Assembly (NCBI GenBank): GCA_964624075.1
Contig: CAZUWH010000036.1
Coordinates: forward strand, 1 to 7,045
Reading direction: 5' to 3'
DNA length: 7,045 nt
DNA from: CAZUWH01 sp964624075
GTDB lineage: Bacteria > Pseudomonadota > Alphaproteobacteria > Rhodospirillales > Rhodospirillaceae
Position numbers and translations under genes: made by a program. A model generated the notes under the pieces. The model searched no databases. It was not told the DNA's origin and was given only the letters and a program-made list of their open reading frames with translations. Below are positions 1-5,399 of this stretch, one piece after another (the stretch's first letter is position 1; every line of letters starts with the position of its first letter).

Positions 1-17
1 GGGGGGGGGGGGGGGGG
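1..17. other. Poly-G run at the window edge, probable sequencing or assembly artefact
   Basis: Seventeen consecutive G residues sit at the very first bases, then the sequence turns abruptly into coding-like DNA in mid-gene. Terminal G runs are typical of dark-cycle calls in two-colour sequencing carried to a contig end. It is unlikely to be genomic, and the nuclease remnant that follows is cut off here. Confidence 0.7.
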
Positions 18-395
18 CACACCTGGCCAGCTCTGCTGGAAGTGATCCTGGCCGAGGGAGAAGGGCTTGAGGACGTAGACGTTGTGGCGGTTCTGACGTA
101 CCTTGGTCCAGAGCTAGGCCGGCCTGACGGGGGAGGGCATCTGAGTGGTCCTGGCCCGTGTCATGCCGGCGCGCAAGGAGGAGATCATGGCCACCTGGCG
201 ACAGCGTTACGTCAACGAGGGTCTGCAACAGGGACGCGTTGAGGGGGAGCGGGCGGGTAGGGCCAAGACGCTCCTGCGGCTGCTTTCTGATGCGGAGGAG
301 CGGATTCGCAGCGCCGACAGAGAGCGTCTCGGCGTCTGGGTCGAGCACTCCATCGCCGCTCCTACCCTTGCGACGTGCTGGGAACACGGCACTGA
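18..395 (+). pseudogene. Rpn/YhgA-like recombination-promoting nuclease (PD-(D/E)XK transposase-like), 3' remnant
   Basis: This looks like the C-terminal part of an Rpn family protein, a group of PD-(D/E)XK nucleases related to transposases that promote RecA-independent recombination. The nuclease core lies beyond the left edge. Two frames carry family-like sequence. From 18 the first reads LLEVILAEGEGLEDVDVVAV, and from 145 the second reads ARVMPARKEEIMATW, then the Gln/Gly/Arg-rich linker EGLQQGRVEGERAGR, then LLRLL, then EERIRSADRERLGVW and SIAAPTLA. The frames are joined by a frameshift just before 145, where the second frame has a TGA at 142-144. Compared with relatives, about eight residues (the usual RFG-containing turn) are missing between LLRLL and SDAEERI, suggesting an in-frame deletion. 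A further shift near 371-374 would restore an ending VLGTRH with stop TGA at 393-395. At least two frameshifts and one deletion argue for a dead gene. Family assignment is by recognition of the C-terminal pattern only. Confidence 0.6.
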
Positions 396-544
396 CCGGC
401 AATACAGAGGAATCGTCAGGGGGTATGGGGATCTGTACGGTCCTGGCCAAGGGATGTCGTGGCATCCATGACGGAACGGTTTTCTCCCTCTGCTCGAGTT
501 CGGTCATTATCTCCTGTCGGCTTTACTCTGGAACAGGGAATCAC
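396..544. other. Non-coding spacer between nuclease remnant and rpmB leader
   Basis: I see no gene here. Open frames across it are continuations of the decayed nuclease and give no recognisable protein. A weak hairpin (5-bp stem, 452-467) is present but lacks a directly adjoining T run. The repeated rpmB leader starts at 545. Confidence 0.5.
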
Positions 545-587
545 CTTAACGAAAGCGCGACAGACGTCCTACAAACCCGCCTTCTGC
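545..587 (+). repeat. Direct repeat copy 1 in rpmB leader (43 nt, period 66)
   Basis: This stretch recurs at 611-653 with three differences in 43 positions (548 A/G, 557 G/A, 566 G/A), an offset of exactly 66 nt. It contains a TTAACG box (546-551) and TACAAA (570-575) separated by 18 nt, which resembles a weak sigma-70 promoter, so the repeat may be a duplicated promoter. Confidence 0.85.
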
Positions 588-611
588 GGCAAGGGCGTGT
601 TGATTGGCCAC
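588..611 (+). pseudogene. Duplicated fragment of the rpmB 5' coding region
   Basis: These 24 nt match rpmB positions 704-727 with only two differences (596 C/T and 603 A/G in the rpmB copy). They translate to GKGVLIGH in one frame, against GKGVLVGH in L28. The fragment follows repeat copy 1 directly and abuts copy 2. In the real gene, copy 2 is separated from the matching segment by 50 nt (654-703) holding the Shine-Dalgarno and start codon. The simplest reading is a tandem duplication of promoter plus rpmB start, followed by loss of about 50 nt from the upstream copy. Confidence 0.7.
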
Positions 612-653
612 TTGACGAAAGCACGACAGACATCCTACAAACCCGCCTTCTGC
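611..653 (+). repeat. Direct repeat copy 2 in rpmB leader (43 nt)
   Basis: This is the second copy of the unit at 545-587, next to the intact rpmB ribosome binding site. All three differences between the copies are transitions. It carries TTGACG and TACAAA boxes and is the copy expected to drive rpmB. Confidence 0.85.
612..641 (+). promoter_or_regulatory. Candidate sigma-70 promoter for rpmB
   Basis: TTGACG at 612-617 matches five of six bases of the -35 consensus. TACAAA at 636-641 matches four of six of the -10, with an 18-nt spacer. Transcription would start around 648, giving a leader of roughly 30 nt before the rpmB ATG. A weaker equivalent (TTAACG, 18 nt, TACAAA) sits 66 nt upstream. 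This is called by eye from the consensus only. Confidence 0.4.
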
Positions 654-665
654 AGAAATGAAGGG

Positions 666-671
666 AAGGAG
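666..671 (+). promoter_or_regulatory. Shine-Dalgarno sequence of rpmB
   Basis: AAGGAG lies eight nucleotides before ATG 680. It decides the start: an in-frame GTG at 671 overlaps the Shine-Dalgarno itself and would add three residues before the canonical L28 N-terminus MAKRC. Confidence 0.8.
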
Positions 672-679
672 TGACGGAT

Positions 680-985
680 ATGGCCAAGCGTTGCGCAGTC
701 ACCGGCAAGGGTGTGTTGGTTGGCCACAACGTAAGTCACGCCAACAACAAAACCAAGCGTCGTTTCCTGCCCAATTTGCAGGAAGCATCGATGTGGAGTG
801 ACGCTCTGGAACGATCAGTACGGTTGCGGCTTTCCATCAACGGCCTGCGCAGCGTGGAACACAAAGGGGGCATTGATGCCTATCTGCAGGCCGCCCCTGG
901 TGCACGTCTGTCCGTTGAAGCCCGCCGTCTAAAACGGCAGATCGTAATCGCTCTGGCGCGCCGCCAGGCCGGTACAGCCGGATAG
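680..985 (+). CDS. rpmB: 50S ribosomal protein L28
   Basis: This encodes L28 (bL28), a small basic protein of the large ribosomal subunit. The product is 101 residues, the length usual for alphaproteobacteria, and is intact. It opens with MAKRCAVTGKGVLVGHNVSH, followed by NNKTKRRFLPNLQ and a basic C-terminal half ending in ALARRQAGTAG, all typical of the family. The start at 680 is supported by a strong AAGGAG. The DAHP synthase gene follows after only 14 nt, so co-transcription is likely. The leader carries a duplicated promoter-like repeat and a fragment of this gene (588-611), which is odd for a ribosomal protein gene. The first Cys is kept, but the full four-Cys zinc set of C+ forms is not apparent. 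The identification is secure. Confidence 0.97.
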   Translation: MAKRCAVTGKGVLVGHNVSHANNKTKRRFLPNLQEASMWSDALERSVRLRLSINGLRSVEHKGGIDAYLQAAPGARLSVEARRLKRQIVIALARRQAGTAG

Positions 986-999
986 GCGACATCCTGACA

Positions 1000-2382
1000 A
1001 TGGCAGAGGCGTGGACTTTGTACAACTGGCGTTCCCGGCCAGCGAGGCATCTTCCGACCTATCCCGATCAGGCCCGGCTTGCCGTGGTGGAGGAGCGGTT
1101 GCGCGCCTTTCCGCCGCTGGTTTTCGCCGGTGAGGCACGTCGCTTGCAGCGGGCGCTGGCCAGGGTCGGCGCAGGCCATGCCTTCCTGCTCCAGGGGGGG
1201 GACTGCGCCGAAAGTTTTACCGATTTTAATGCTAATATCATTCGCGATACCTTTCGTGTCATTCTGCAAATGGCAGTGGTCCTGACATTTGGCGGCGCTC
1301 TGCCAGTGGTCAAGGTCGGGCGCATGGGCGGCCAGTTCGCCAAACCGCGCTCGGCGCCGACGGAAACCCAGAATGGCATAACTCTGCCAGCCTACTGCGG
1401 CGACATGATCAACGGGCCGGACTTTACCGCCACGGCCCGCCAGCCCGATCCGGAACGGATGGTCCAGGCCTACAACCAGTCGGCGGCAACCCTGAACCTG
1501 TTGCGGGCTTTCGCCCAGGGTGGCTATGCTGACTTGCATCGGGTTCACCAGTGGACACTTGACTCCATCACCGACGGTCCTCAGTGGGAACGCTATCGGG
1601 GCTTGTGCAACCGCATCGGCGAGACGTTGGATTTCATGGCGGCTTGCGGACTTACATCGGACATGGTCCCGCAAATTCATGAGACCGATTTCTTTACCTC
1701 GCACGAGGCCCTGCTGCTGCCTTATGAAGCAGCCCTGACCAGGGTGGATTCGACCAGCGGTGACTGGTACTGCTGTTCGGCGCACATGTTGTGGATCGGC
1801 GACCGGACCCGTCAGGTGGACGGTGCTCATGTCGCGTTCCTGCGTGGGGTGTGCAATCCCGTTGGCGTCAAGATCGGACCGTCCATCACCGTGGATGATC
1901 TTTTGCGCCTGTGCGCCATCCTCAATCCGCGCAATGAATCAGGGCGTCTGACCCTGATCGTCCGCATGGGTGACGAACAGGTCGAGACCAGGCTTCCTCC
2001 CTTGATTCAGGCTGTCAAAAAAGCCGGCCATCAGGTGATATGGACCTGTGACCCCATGCATGCCAACACAGTCAAGAGCGGCAACGGTTTCAAGACCAGG
2101 TCTTTTGATCGTATTCTGACCGAGGTGCGCCGTTATTCTGCCATCCACCGGGCCGAGGGTACCCATCCGGGAGGTGTTCATGTGGAACTGACCGGTCAGG
2201 ACGTCACCGAGTGTCTGGGCGGATCCCAGGCGATCACGGAGGCCAGCCTGGCGGAACGTTATCATACCTTCTGTGATCCGCGCCTCAATGCCAGCCAGTC
2301 CCTCGAACTGGCCTTTCTGCTGGCAGAAACCCTGCGGCAGGAGCGGAGCAGGGGAGCCGACTCTCCTGTCAGCAGGCGGTGA
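1000..2382 (+). CDS. aroG: Class II 3-deoxy-7-phosphoheptulonate (DAHP) synthase
   Basis: The enzyme condenses phosphoenolpyruvate with erythrose 4-phosphate to form DAHP, the entry step of the shikimate pathway to aromatic amino acids, in the cytoplasm. The 460-residue product has the plant/mycobacterial (class II) fold signatures in order: QGGDCAESF (Cys69), VVKVGRMGGQFAKPRS (103-118), SAHMLWIGDRTRQ (260-272), NPVGVKIGPS (286-295), WTCDPMHANT (348-357), HVELTGQDVTECLGGSQ (394-410) and CDPRLN (425-430). By alignment with the Mycobacterium tuberculosis enzyme, Cys69, His354, Glu396 and Asp426 would be the metal ligands, and all are present. The N-terminus is about 18 residues shorter than the mycobacterial one, so the allosteric N-terminal extension is probably lacking. 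No good Shine-Dalgarno precedes ATG 1000, and translation may be coupled to rpmB 14 nt upstream. The symbol follows the mycobacterial naming; aroF or aroH are used elsewhere. Confidence 0.95.
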   Translation: MAEAWTLYNWRSRPARHLPTYPDQARLAVVEERLRAFPPLVFAGEARRLQRALARVGAGHAFLLQGGDCAESFTDFNANIIRDTFRVILQMAVVLTFGGALPVVKVGRMGGQFAKPRSAPTETQNGITLPAYCGDMINGPDFTATARQPDPERMVQAYNQSAATLNLLRAFAQGGYADLHRVHQWTLDSITDGPQWERYRGLCNRIGETLDFMAACGLTSDMVPQIHETDFFTSHEALLLPYEAALTRVDSTSGDWYCCSAHMLWIGDRTRQVDGAHVAFLRGVCNPVGVKIGPSITVDDLLRLCAILNPRNESGRLTLIVRMGDEQVETRLPPLIQAVKKAGHQVIWTCDPMHANTVKSGNGFKTRSFDRILTEVRRYSAIHRAEGTHPGGVHVELTGQDVTECLGGSQAITEASLAERYHTFCDPRLNASQSLELAFLLAETLRQERSRGADSPVSRR

Positions 2383-2533
2383 TCCGCATGGGAGCATGGT
2401 GACGGGGCAAAGCGCCCGACAGATGACCAGCGGAAGGTAATGAGGGAATCTGCATCTCCATTCCTGCCCAGCAGTTCCCAGTATGGACTTTATTCCAAGT
2501 CGGCCTTGGCAGGCTCCACCCCCAAACCCTCCT

Positions 2534-2652
2534 CCCCCGAGGGGGCAGGTCCCCCTTTAGGGGAAGGGCGTGTTCCCCTCCAGGGGAGGTCTCTTTTAGG
2601 ACGGAGTTCGTCGGAGAGAGGATCAAGGGGGGGAAGTCTTCCCTCCGGGAGG
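2534..2652. repeat. Cluster of short GC-rich palindromes, REP-like intergenic element
   Basis: At least five inverted repeats follow each other: CCCCCGAGGGGG (2534-2545), CCCCTTTAGGGG (2552-2563), TCCCCTCCAGGGGA (2574-2587), GGGAAGTCTTCCC (2631-2643) and CCTCCGGGAGG (2642-2652). The third is followed by TCTCTTTT and could act as a terminator on the plus strand. Read on the minus strand, the block resembles the widespread proteobacterial intergenic repeats whose translations give motifs like PSPLKG and EEGLGV. Membership in a genomic family needs other copies, which this window does not contain. Confidence 0.6.
2574..2597 (+). terminator. Possible intrinsic terminator for the rpmB-DAHP synthase transcript
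   Basis: The stem CCCC/GGGG, extended by an outer T-A pair, with a short TCCA loop (2574-2587) is followed by AGGTCTCTTTT. The tail is only moderately T-rich and starts several bases after the stem, so this is a weak call. It lies about 190 nt past the stop codon. Confidence 0.3.
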
Positions 2653-2690
2653 AGGGTGGTGCAGGGATACCTTTTCTGCAGATCAGGGTC

Positions 2691-2707
2691 ATTCTCATAA
2701 TGAGAAT
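2691..2707. promoter_or_regulatory. Perfect palindrome ATTCTCAT-A-ATGAGAAT, Fur-box-like
   Basis: This is an 8-1-8 perfect inverted repeat. The AATGAGAAT half is common in iron-regulator (Fur) sites, but here the half-sites are arranged in the opposite order to the classical Fur palindrome. No gene starts nearby: it sits 48 nt beyond the stop of the PAS gene and 308 nt beyond DAHP synthase. It has no T tail. Its role is unknown. Confidence 0.35.
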
Positions 2708-2754
2708 CGCTGCTTCCTTCCCATCTCGAATCATCTTGTCCCTTGTCCTGACTC

Positions 2755-3336
2755 TCAAAGAGAGAGAACGAATTCGTCATAACCCGACCCCTTCCATGCC
2801 AGGAAATCCGGCAGCAGGGTCAGGGAGGTAATCATGCCCTGTTCGGGATCCGCATGGTGTGCCTCCTCGGCCAGGAGGGCGGTGTAGAGAGGAATGATTC
2901 CTTCCACGGCGGCCCGTGCAGGTGCACGGCCATGGGCATGATAGGCGATAATTGCTCCTTGCGGGTCAAAACTGAGGGTAATGTGGCTGAACGTCCAGTG
3001 ATAGTTGTTGTCGGACACCATATTGATCGGATAGACAAAACTGTCCTTGCCACCTTGAATCGTGTTCCACATCAGCTGGAACAGACAGCGTGGCATGCCA
3101 GGGTGACGGACGATGTTGTGCGGCTGGCCAAGCAGGGCCTGTTCGGCATATCCGGACAGACGCATGAAGGCACGATTGACATAGGTGATGTGTCCGTGTG
3201 GATCGGTTTTTGAGACGACGAGGATGTCCAGGTCGAGGAAGACTTCCTGGCCTGCCGGCAGGGTTTGCTTTCCACTGTGAGAAGGGTGCGTGTTGTCTCG
3301 TCCCGGGATCAGGAAGGATGGGAGGTGCAAGACCAT
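2755..3336 (-). CDS. Stand-alone Aer-type PAS domain protein
   Basis: This 193-residue protein appears intact. The PAS domain spans about residues 37-135 and carries the aerotaxis-receptor signature VVSKTDPHGHITYVNRAF (40-57), LSGY, LLGQPHNIVRHPGMPRCLF (68-86) and LMWNTI (88-93). A short helical tail ends in GSGYDEFVLSL, a C-terminus I recognise from alphaproteobacterial PAS-only proteins. No output domain and no membrane segment are visible. A sensory role, possibly flavin-based redox or energy sensing in chemotaxis or c-di-GMP control, is inferred from the family. One oddity is that the usual Asp of RHPDMP is Gly (residue 80). Trp90 is kept. The start at 3336 has GGAAGGA 11 nt upstream on the minus strand. 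The first roughly 28 nt overlap the remains of the HD-GYP gene, so the first 30 residues may be partly derived from that junction. Confidence 0.8.
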   Translation of the reverse strand: MVLHLPSFLIPGRDNTHPSHSGKQTLPAGQEVFLDLDILVVSKTDPHGHITYVNRAFMRLSGYAEQALLGQPHNIVRHPGMPRCLFQLMWNTIQGGKDSFVYPINMVSDNNYHWTFSHITLSFDPQGAIIAYHAHGRAPARAAVEGIIPLYTALLAEEAHHADPEQGMITSLTLLPDFLAWKGSGYDEFVLSL

Positions 3337-4294
3337 GGACGGCTATTTCCTTCCGCAAACAGGAGCTTCAGGATCCGATAGGTGTCGTAGGCATGCCGGT
3401 TTATGAACGACCATTCCTCAATAGTCAGGGGACCGGGCTTGTCAAGGATCTCGTCCGGAACCCGAAGATTGCCGAGATCGTGCAGCAGGGCAGCGATTTC
3501 GAGCTGGGCCCGCGTCTAGTGATCGAATCAAAGTCGCTCTGCCAAACCGTAGGCAATCGCAGCAACCCGGACCGAGTGATCGAACGTGAAAGGGCTCTTG
3601 CCATCGACCGCATGCACAAACAAAACGGCAATGCTGCGCATGTCGTTCCTGGTCGTTTGATCGTGAACGGCACGGGGCAGCAGGTCAAGCGACTCGTCAA
3701 GGTAGTGCTTGTCCTCCATGGCCAGCCAGAACGCCTCCGTTCGGGCCAGGTCCAGAAGGGTGGCGAGCAGTTGCGGCTTGGAATGCCTAGCTCTGGGCAT
3801 TGCGTCGAGGATCCCGGTATGATTGGCCAGAACGCAGGTGCCATGGTGCCGCACGCGCACGATATCTCAGGGCGATCAGCCAAGTGGATGGGGTTGGCCA
3901 GCAGTTTGGTCTGGTCAGGACGATCACACGTTTCCACGACTTCCCAAGAGGGGTGATGATACAGAATGGGCACGGTATAACGGGTAAAGAGAACGCAGGC
4001 CTGGAGCAGGTCATGCCCCTTGCAGCAATGTTCCTCTGTGTTGTGATATTCGAAATCCTTGAAAAGACGACGATGTTCGACGCTGCGGGGGACGCCTATG
4101 TCGTGCAGCAGCCCCACAGGGCGACAGCCTCGCCGGTCCGTGCCGCGCGCTCCATCCCCCAGCGCCTTGGCGACAACGCCTGCGATATAGGCGACCCGCT
4201 GGCCATGCCGGACTTCCGTTACGCCGACCAGATCAAGAACATGCGATAGCAGGCGCATGGTTCGATAGGCATCGATGGCTGCAAGGGAAGTCAT
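3309..4294 (-). pseudogene. Two-HD-domain (HD plus HD-GYP) phosphohydrolase, frameshifted and 3'-truncated
   Basis: Relatives couple an N-terminal HD domain to a C-terminal HD-GYP domain, a class that hydrolyses cyclic di-GMP. The reading moves through all three minus-strand frames. Frame one from ATG 4294 encodes DLVGVTEVRHGQRVAYIA, GLLHDIGVP (His64-Asp65) and LYHHPSWE, up to about 3870. Frame two (to about 3530) encodes VRVRHHGTCVLANHTG, TEAFWLAMED, and VDGKSPFTFDHSVRVAAIAY. A short third piece (DFDSITRR) leads to the final frame from about 3508, which encodes LEIAALLHDLGNLRVPDEIL, KPGPLTIEEW and INRHAYDTYRILKLLF, then stops at 3309-3311. Frameshifts therefore fall near 3866-3872, 3522-3530 and 3508-3518. 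The remainder of the domain, with the HHE and GYP motifs, is absent, so the gene is truncated as well as shifted. GGAAGGA precedes ATG 4294 by nine nt. Enzymatic activity is very unlikely. Confidence 0.85.
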
Positions 4295-4542
4295 GGAGTC
4301 TGTTCCTTCCGCTGAGAATCCAGTCCGGTCGTTGTCATGAAAACGGGAGACGGACAGCGCAGATGCTGTTCATTCGTTCTGGTAGATTCATCCAGGGGCT
4401 GCAAGGTAAGGACATAGCCGTCCACGGAAGAAAACAGACGATTGTCTCTCAACGGTATACGTAAAACCAGGCCATCGGTGGGTAAAGCGTATCGTTCTCG
4501 TGGATGGATTTCTCCTTTCCCGTACGGGTTCATGCCTTCCAT
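4291..4542 (-). CDS. Doubtful small ORF overlapping the HD-GYP remnant start
   Basis: I do not recognise this product of about 83 residues (MEGMNPYGKGEI at the start, hydrophilic, no signal or membrane segment, no known motif). It stops in an ATGA overlap with the start of the HD-GYP remnant, an arrangement typical of translational coupling and the main argument for reality. Against it, the open frame runs upstream to 4689 without a clear start, no Shine-Dalgarno sits at good distance from ATG 4542 or ATG 4533, and third codon positions look less GC-rich than in neighbouring genes. It could be a remnant or simply the leader of the signalling gene. Confidence 0.25.
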   Translation of the reverse strand: MEGMNPYGKGEIHPRERYALPTDGLVLRIPLRDNRLFSSVDGYVLTLQPLDESTRTNEQHLRCPSPVFMTTTGLDSQRKEQTP

Positions 4543-4551
4543 GTCACTGCA

Positions 4552-4584
4552 CGTCAATCCTGACTGACGCGCAGGCGTTCGCCG
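4552..4584 (+). repeat. Diverged direct repeat, left copy
   Basis: This aligns with 5400-5430 in the same orientation, sharing the blocks TGACGCG and GCGTTCGCCG. Over about 31 aligned positions there are six substitutions, five of them transitions, plus a 2-nt gap. The two copies bound about 815 bp that include the XRE remnant. Confidence 0.55.
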
Positions 4585-4689
4585 TGGCGGCATGGCCCTA
4601 TGGTTTGATAAGCTAAGGTGGCTAGAGGAGAATCTAGATCGGTCACGATCAAAGTGCACAGGCATTATCGGCGTGACGTTACGTATCAT

Positions 4690-5049
4690 GGTGGTCTTTC
4701 TGTGGGCAGTTCCGTGGTTGCAACGCGTTCCCGGTTTTTATGTCACGGTCTGTTTAAAAGCCCCTTCCCTTTCACTTTCAACGGGGGTGGGGAAATTCCT
4801 GCAAGGGGCTTGCCTGCAAATCTCCCGTATCACACAGTCTATCGGGCATCTGGCAAGGATAGATCGAGATAAAGCTGCCAAACAGCATGAATCCTACTCT
4901 TTCTAAGCAACATGTGCATCATAAAAGTGCAAATTATTATTAAACGAATGTTCCTTTCGTCATTGAAATATCACGTCAAATCATATGAGCAGAAAATTGC
5001 ATCAATTAGGTGATCCCGTTATGTGTGTACATATTCCGGGACCGTGGTG
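4690..5049. other. Non-coding, partly AT-rich region upstream of the XRE remnant
   Basis: Plus-strand open frames here (for example 4592-4906) have no recognisable product and no ribosome binding site, so I do not call a gene. The part from about 4905 to 5020 is clearly more AT-rich than the rest of the window, as expected for a promoter zone or for foreign DNA. TTGAAA at 4963-4968 with TATGAG at 4984-4989 is a poor promoter candidate (15-nt spacer). An inverted repeat lies at 4758-4811. Confidence 0.5.
4758..4811. repeat. Inverted repeat with 9-bp arms
   Basis: AAGCCCCTT (4758-4766) is perfectly complementary to AAGGGGCTT (4803-4811), separated by 36 nt. Within the loop, CCC at 4767-4769 can extend pairing to the GGGG block at 4789-4792. 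No T tail follows. It could be a long hairpin, an operator pair or a mobile-element remnant. Confidence 0.5.
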
Positions 5050-5394
5050 ATGCCTATCAGTTGAAAGATCGGACAACGAATCCGGGCCTTACGTGAGGCA
5101 CGCGACCTTACCAAGGCACAGCTTGCGGCCATGCTCGGCAAATCGGTTGAAACCATCTCGAACTTCGAGTGTGGCAAGGCGCGCTGACCGGTCTGCATAC
5201 CCTGGAGCAGCTTTCCCGACATCATACAGTTACGGGACTTCTTCGATGACGTAAATCTGTGTCCCGAAACAGGATGTTTCACATCGCCACACGTCACGAC
5301 AATTCGCAATGCACTCGCCTTATTGCCCGAGGAAGATCTTGAAATCGTTGCCGGCCTGATCGGCGTACTGGAAACGAAACGACGACGGAACTGA
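5050..5394 (+). pseudogene. XRE-family helix-turn-helix regulator, inactivated
   Basis: The frame from ATG 5050 gives KIGQRIRALREARDLTKAQL, AAMLGKSVETISNFECGKA, a classical Cro/C1-type HTH with its recognition helix. After a detour it resumes with IQLRDFFDDVNLCPETG and ends in LPEEDLEIVAGLIGVLETKR before stop 5392-5394, a tail typical of alphaproteobacterial XRE regulators of about 110 residues. Three lesions are seen. First, a TGA at 5062-5064, four codons in, is possibly a mutated CGA. Second, a TGA at 5185-5187 is created by a frameshift. Third, between about 5182 and 5225 the recognisable sequence (GLHTLEQLSR) lies in another frame, so a second, compensating shift exists near 5220. The regulator would have bound DNA as a dimer; its target is unknown. 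It is probably non-functional unless the lesions are sequencing errors. Confidence 0.8.
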
Positions 5395-5399
5395 CGCCG

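Larger units (their letters stand above)
2383..2754. other. Convergent intergenic region between DAHP synthase and the PAS gene
   Basis: There is no credible gene in this 372-nt gap; the open frames through it are repetitive and proline/glycine-rich. It holds a small hairpin at 2403-2418 (CGGGGC paired with GCGCCCG, one bulge, AAA loop), a run of GC-rich palindromes at 2534-2652, and a perfect 17-nt palindrome at 2691-2707. The region lies at the 3' ends of both flanking genes, so termination is the expected job of at least one hairpin. Confidence 0.6.

Noticed and set aside
545..653. CRISPR-like repeat-spacer-repeat arrangement
   Set aside because: Only two copies, the spacer matches the adjacent rpmB gene itself, and no cas genes are present; duplication of the leader explains it better.
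880..1830. Long minus-strand ORF of 316 codons
   Set aside because: It is antisense to rpmB and the DAHP synthase gene, both unmistakable. No family resemblance; a typical shadow frame in GC-rich DNA.
3198..3956. Plus-strand ORF of 252 codons opposite the PAS and HD-GYP genes
   Set aside because: The minus strand carries clear PAS and HD motifs over the whole interval; the plus frame has no recognisable domain.
4592..4906. Plus-strand ORF of 104 codons with a hydrophobic stretch
   Set aside because: No ribosome binding site, no family likeness and low-complexity origin around an inverted repeat; left as non-coding.
5062..5187. TGA codons in the XRE gene as recoded tryptophan or selenocysteine
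   Set aside because: After the second TGA the homologous sequence is in another frame, so recoding cannot rescue the protein; intact genes in the window use TGA as a normal stop.
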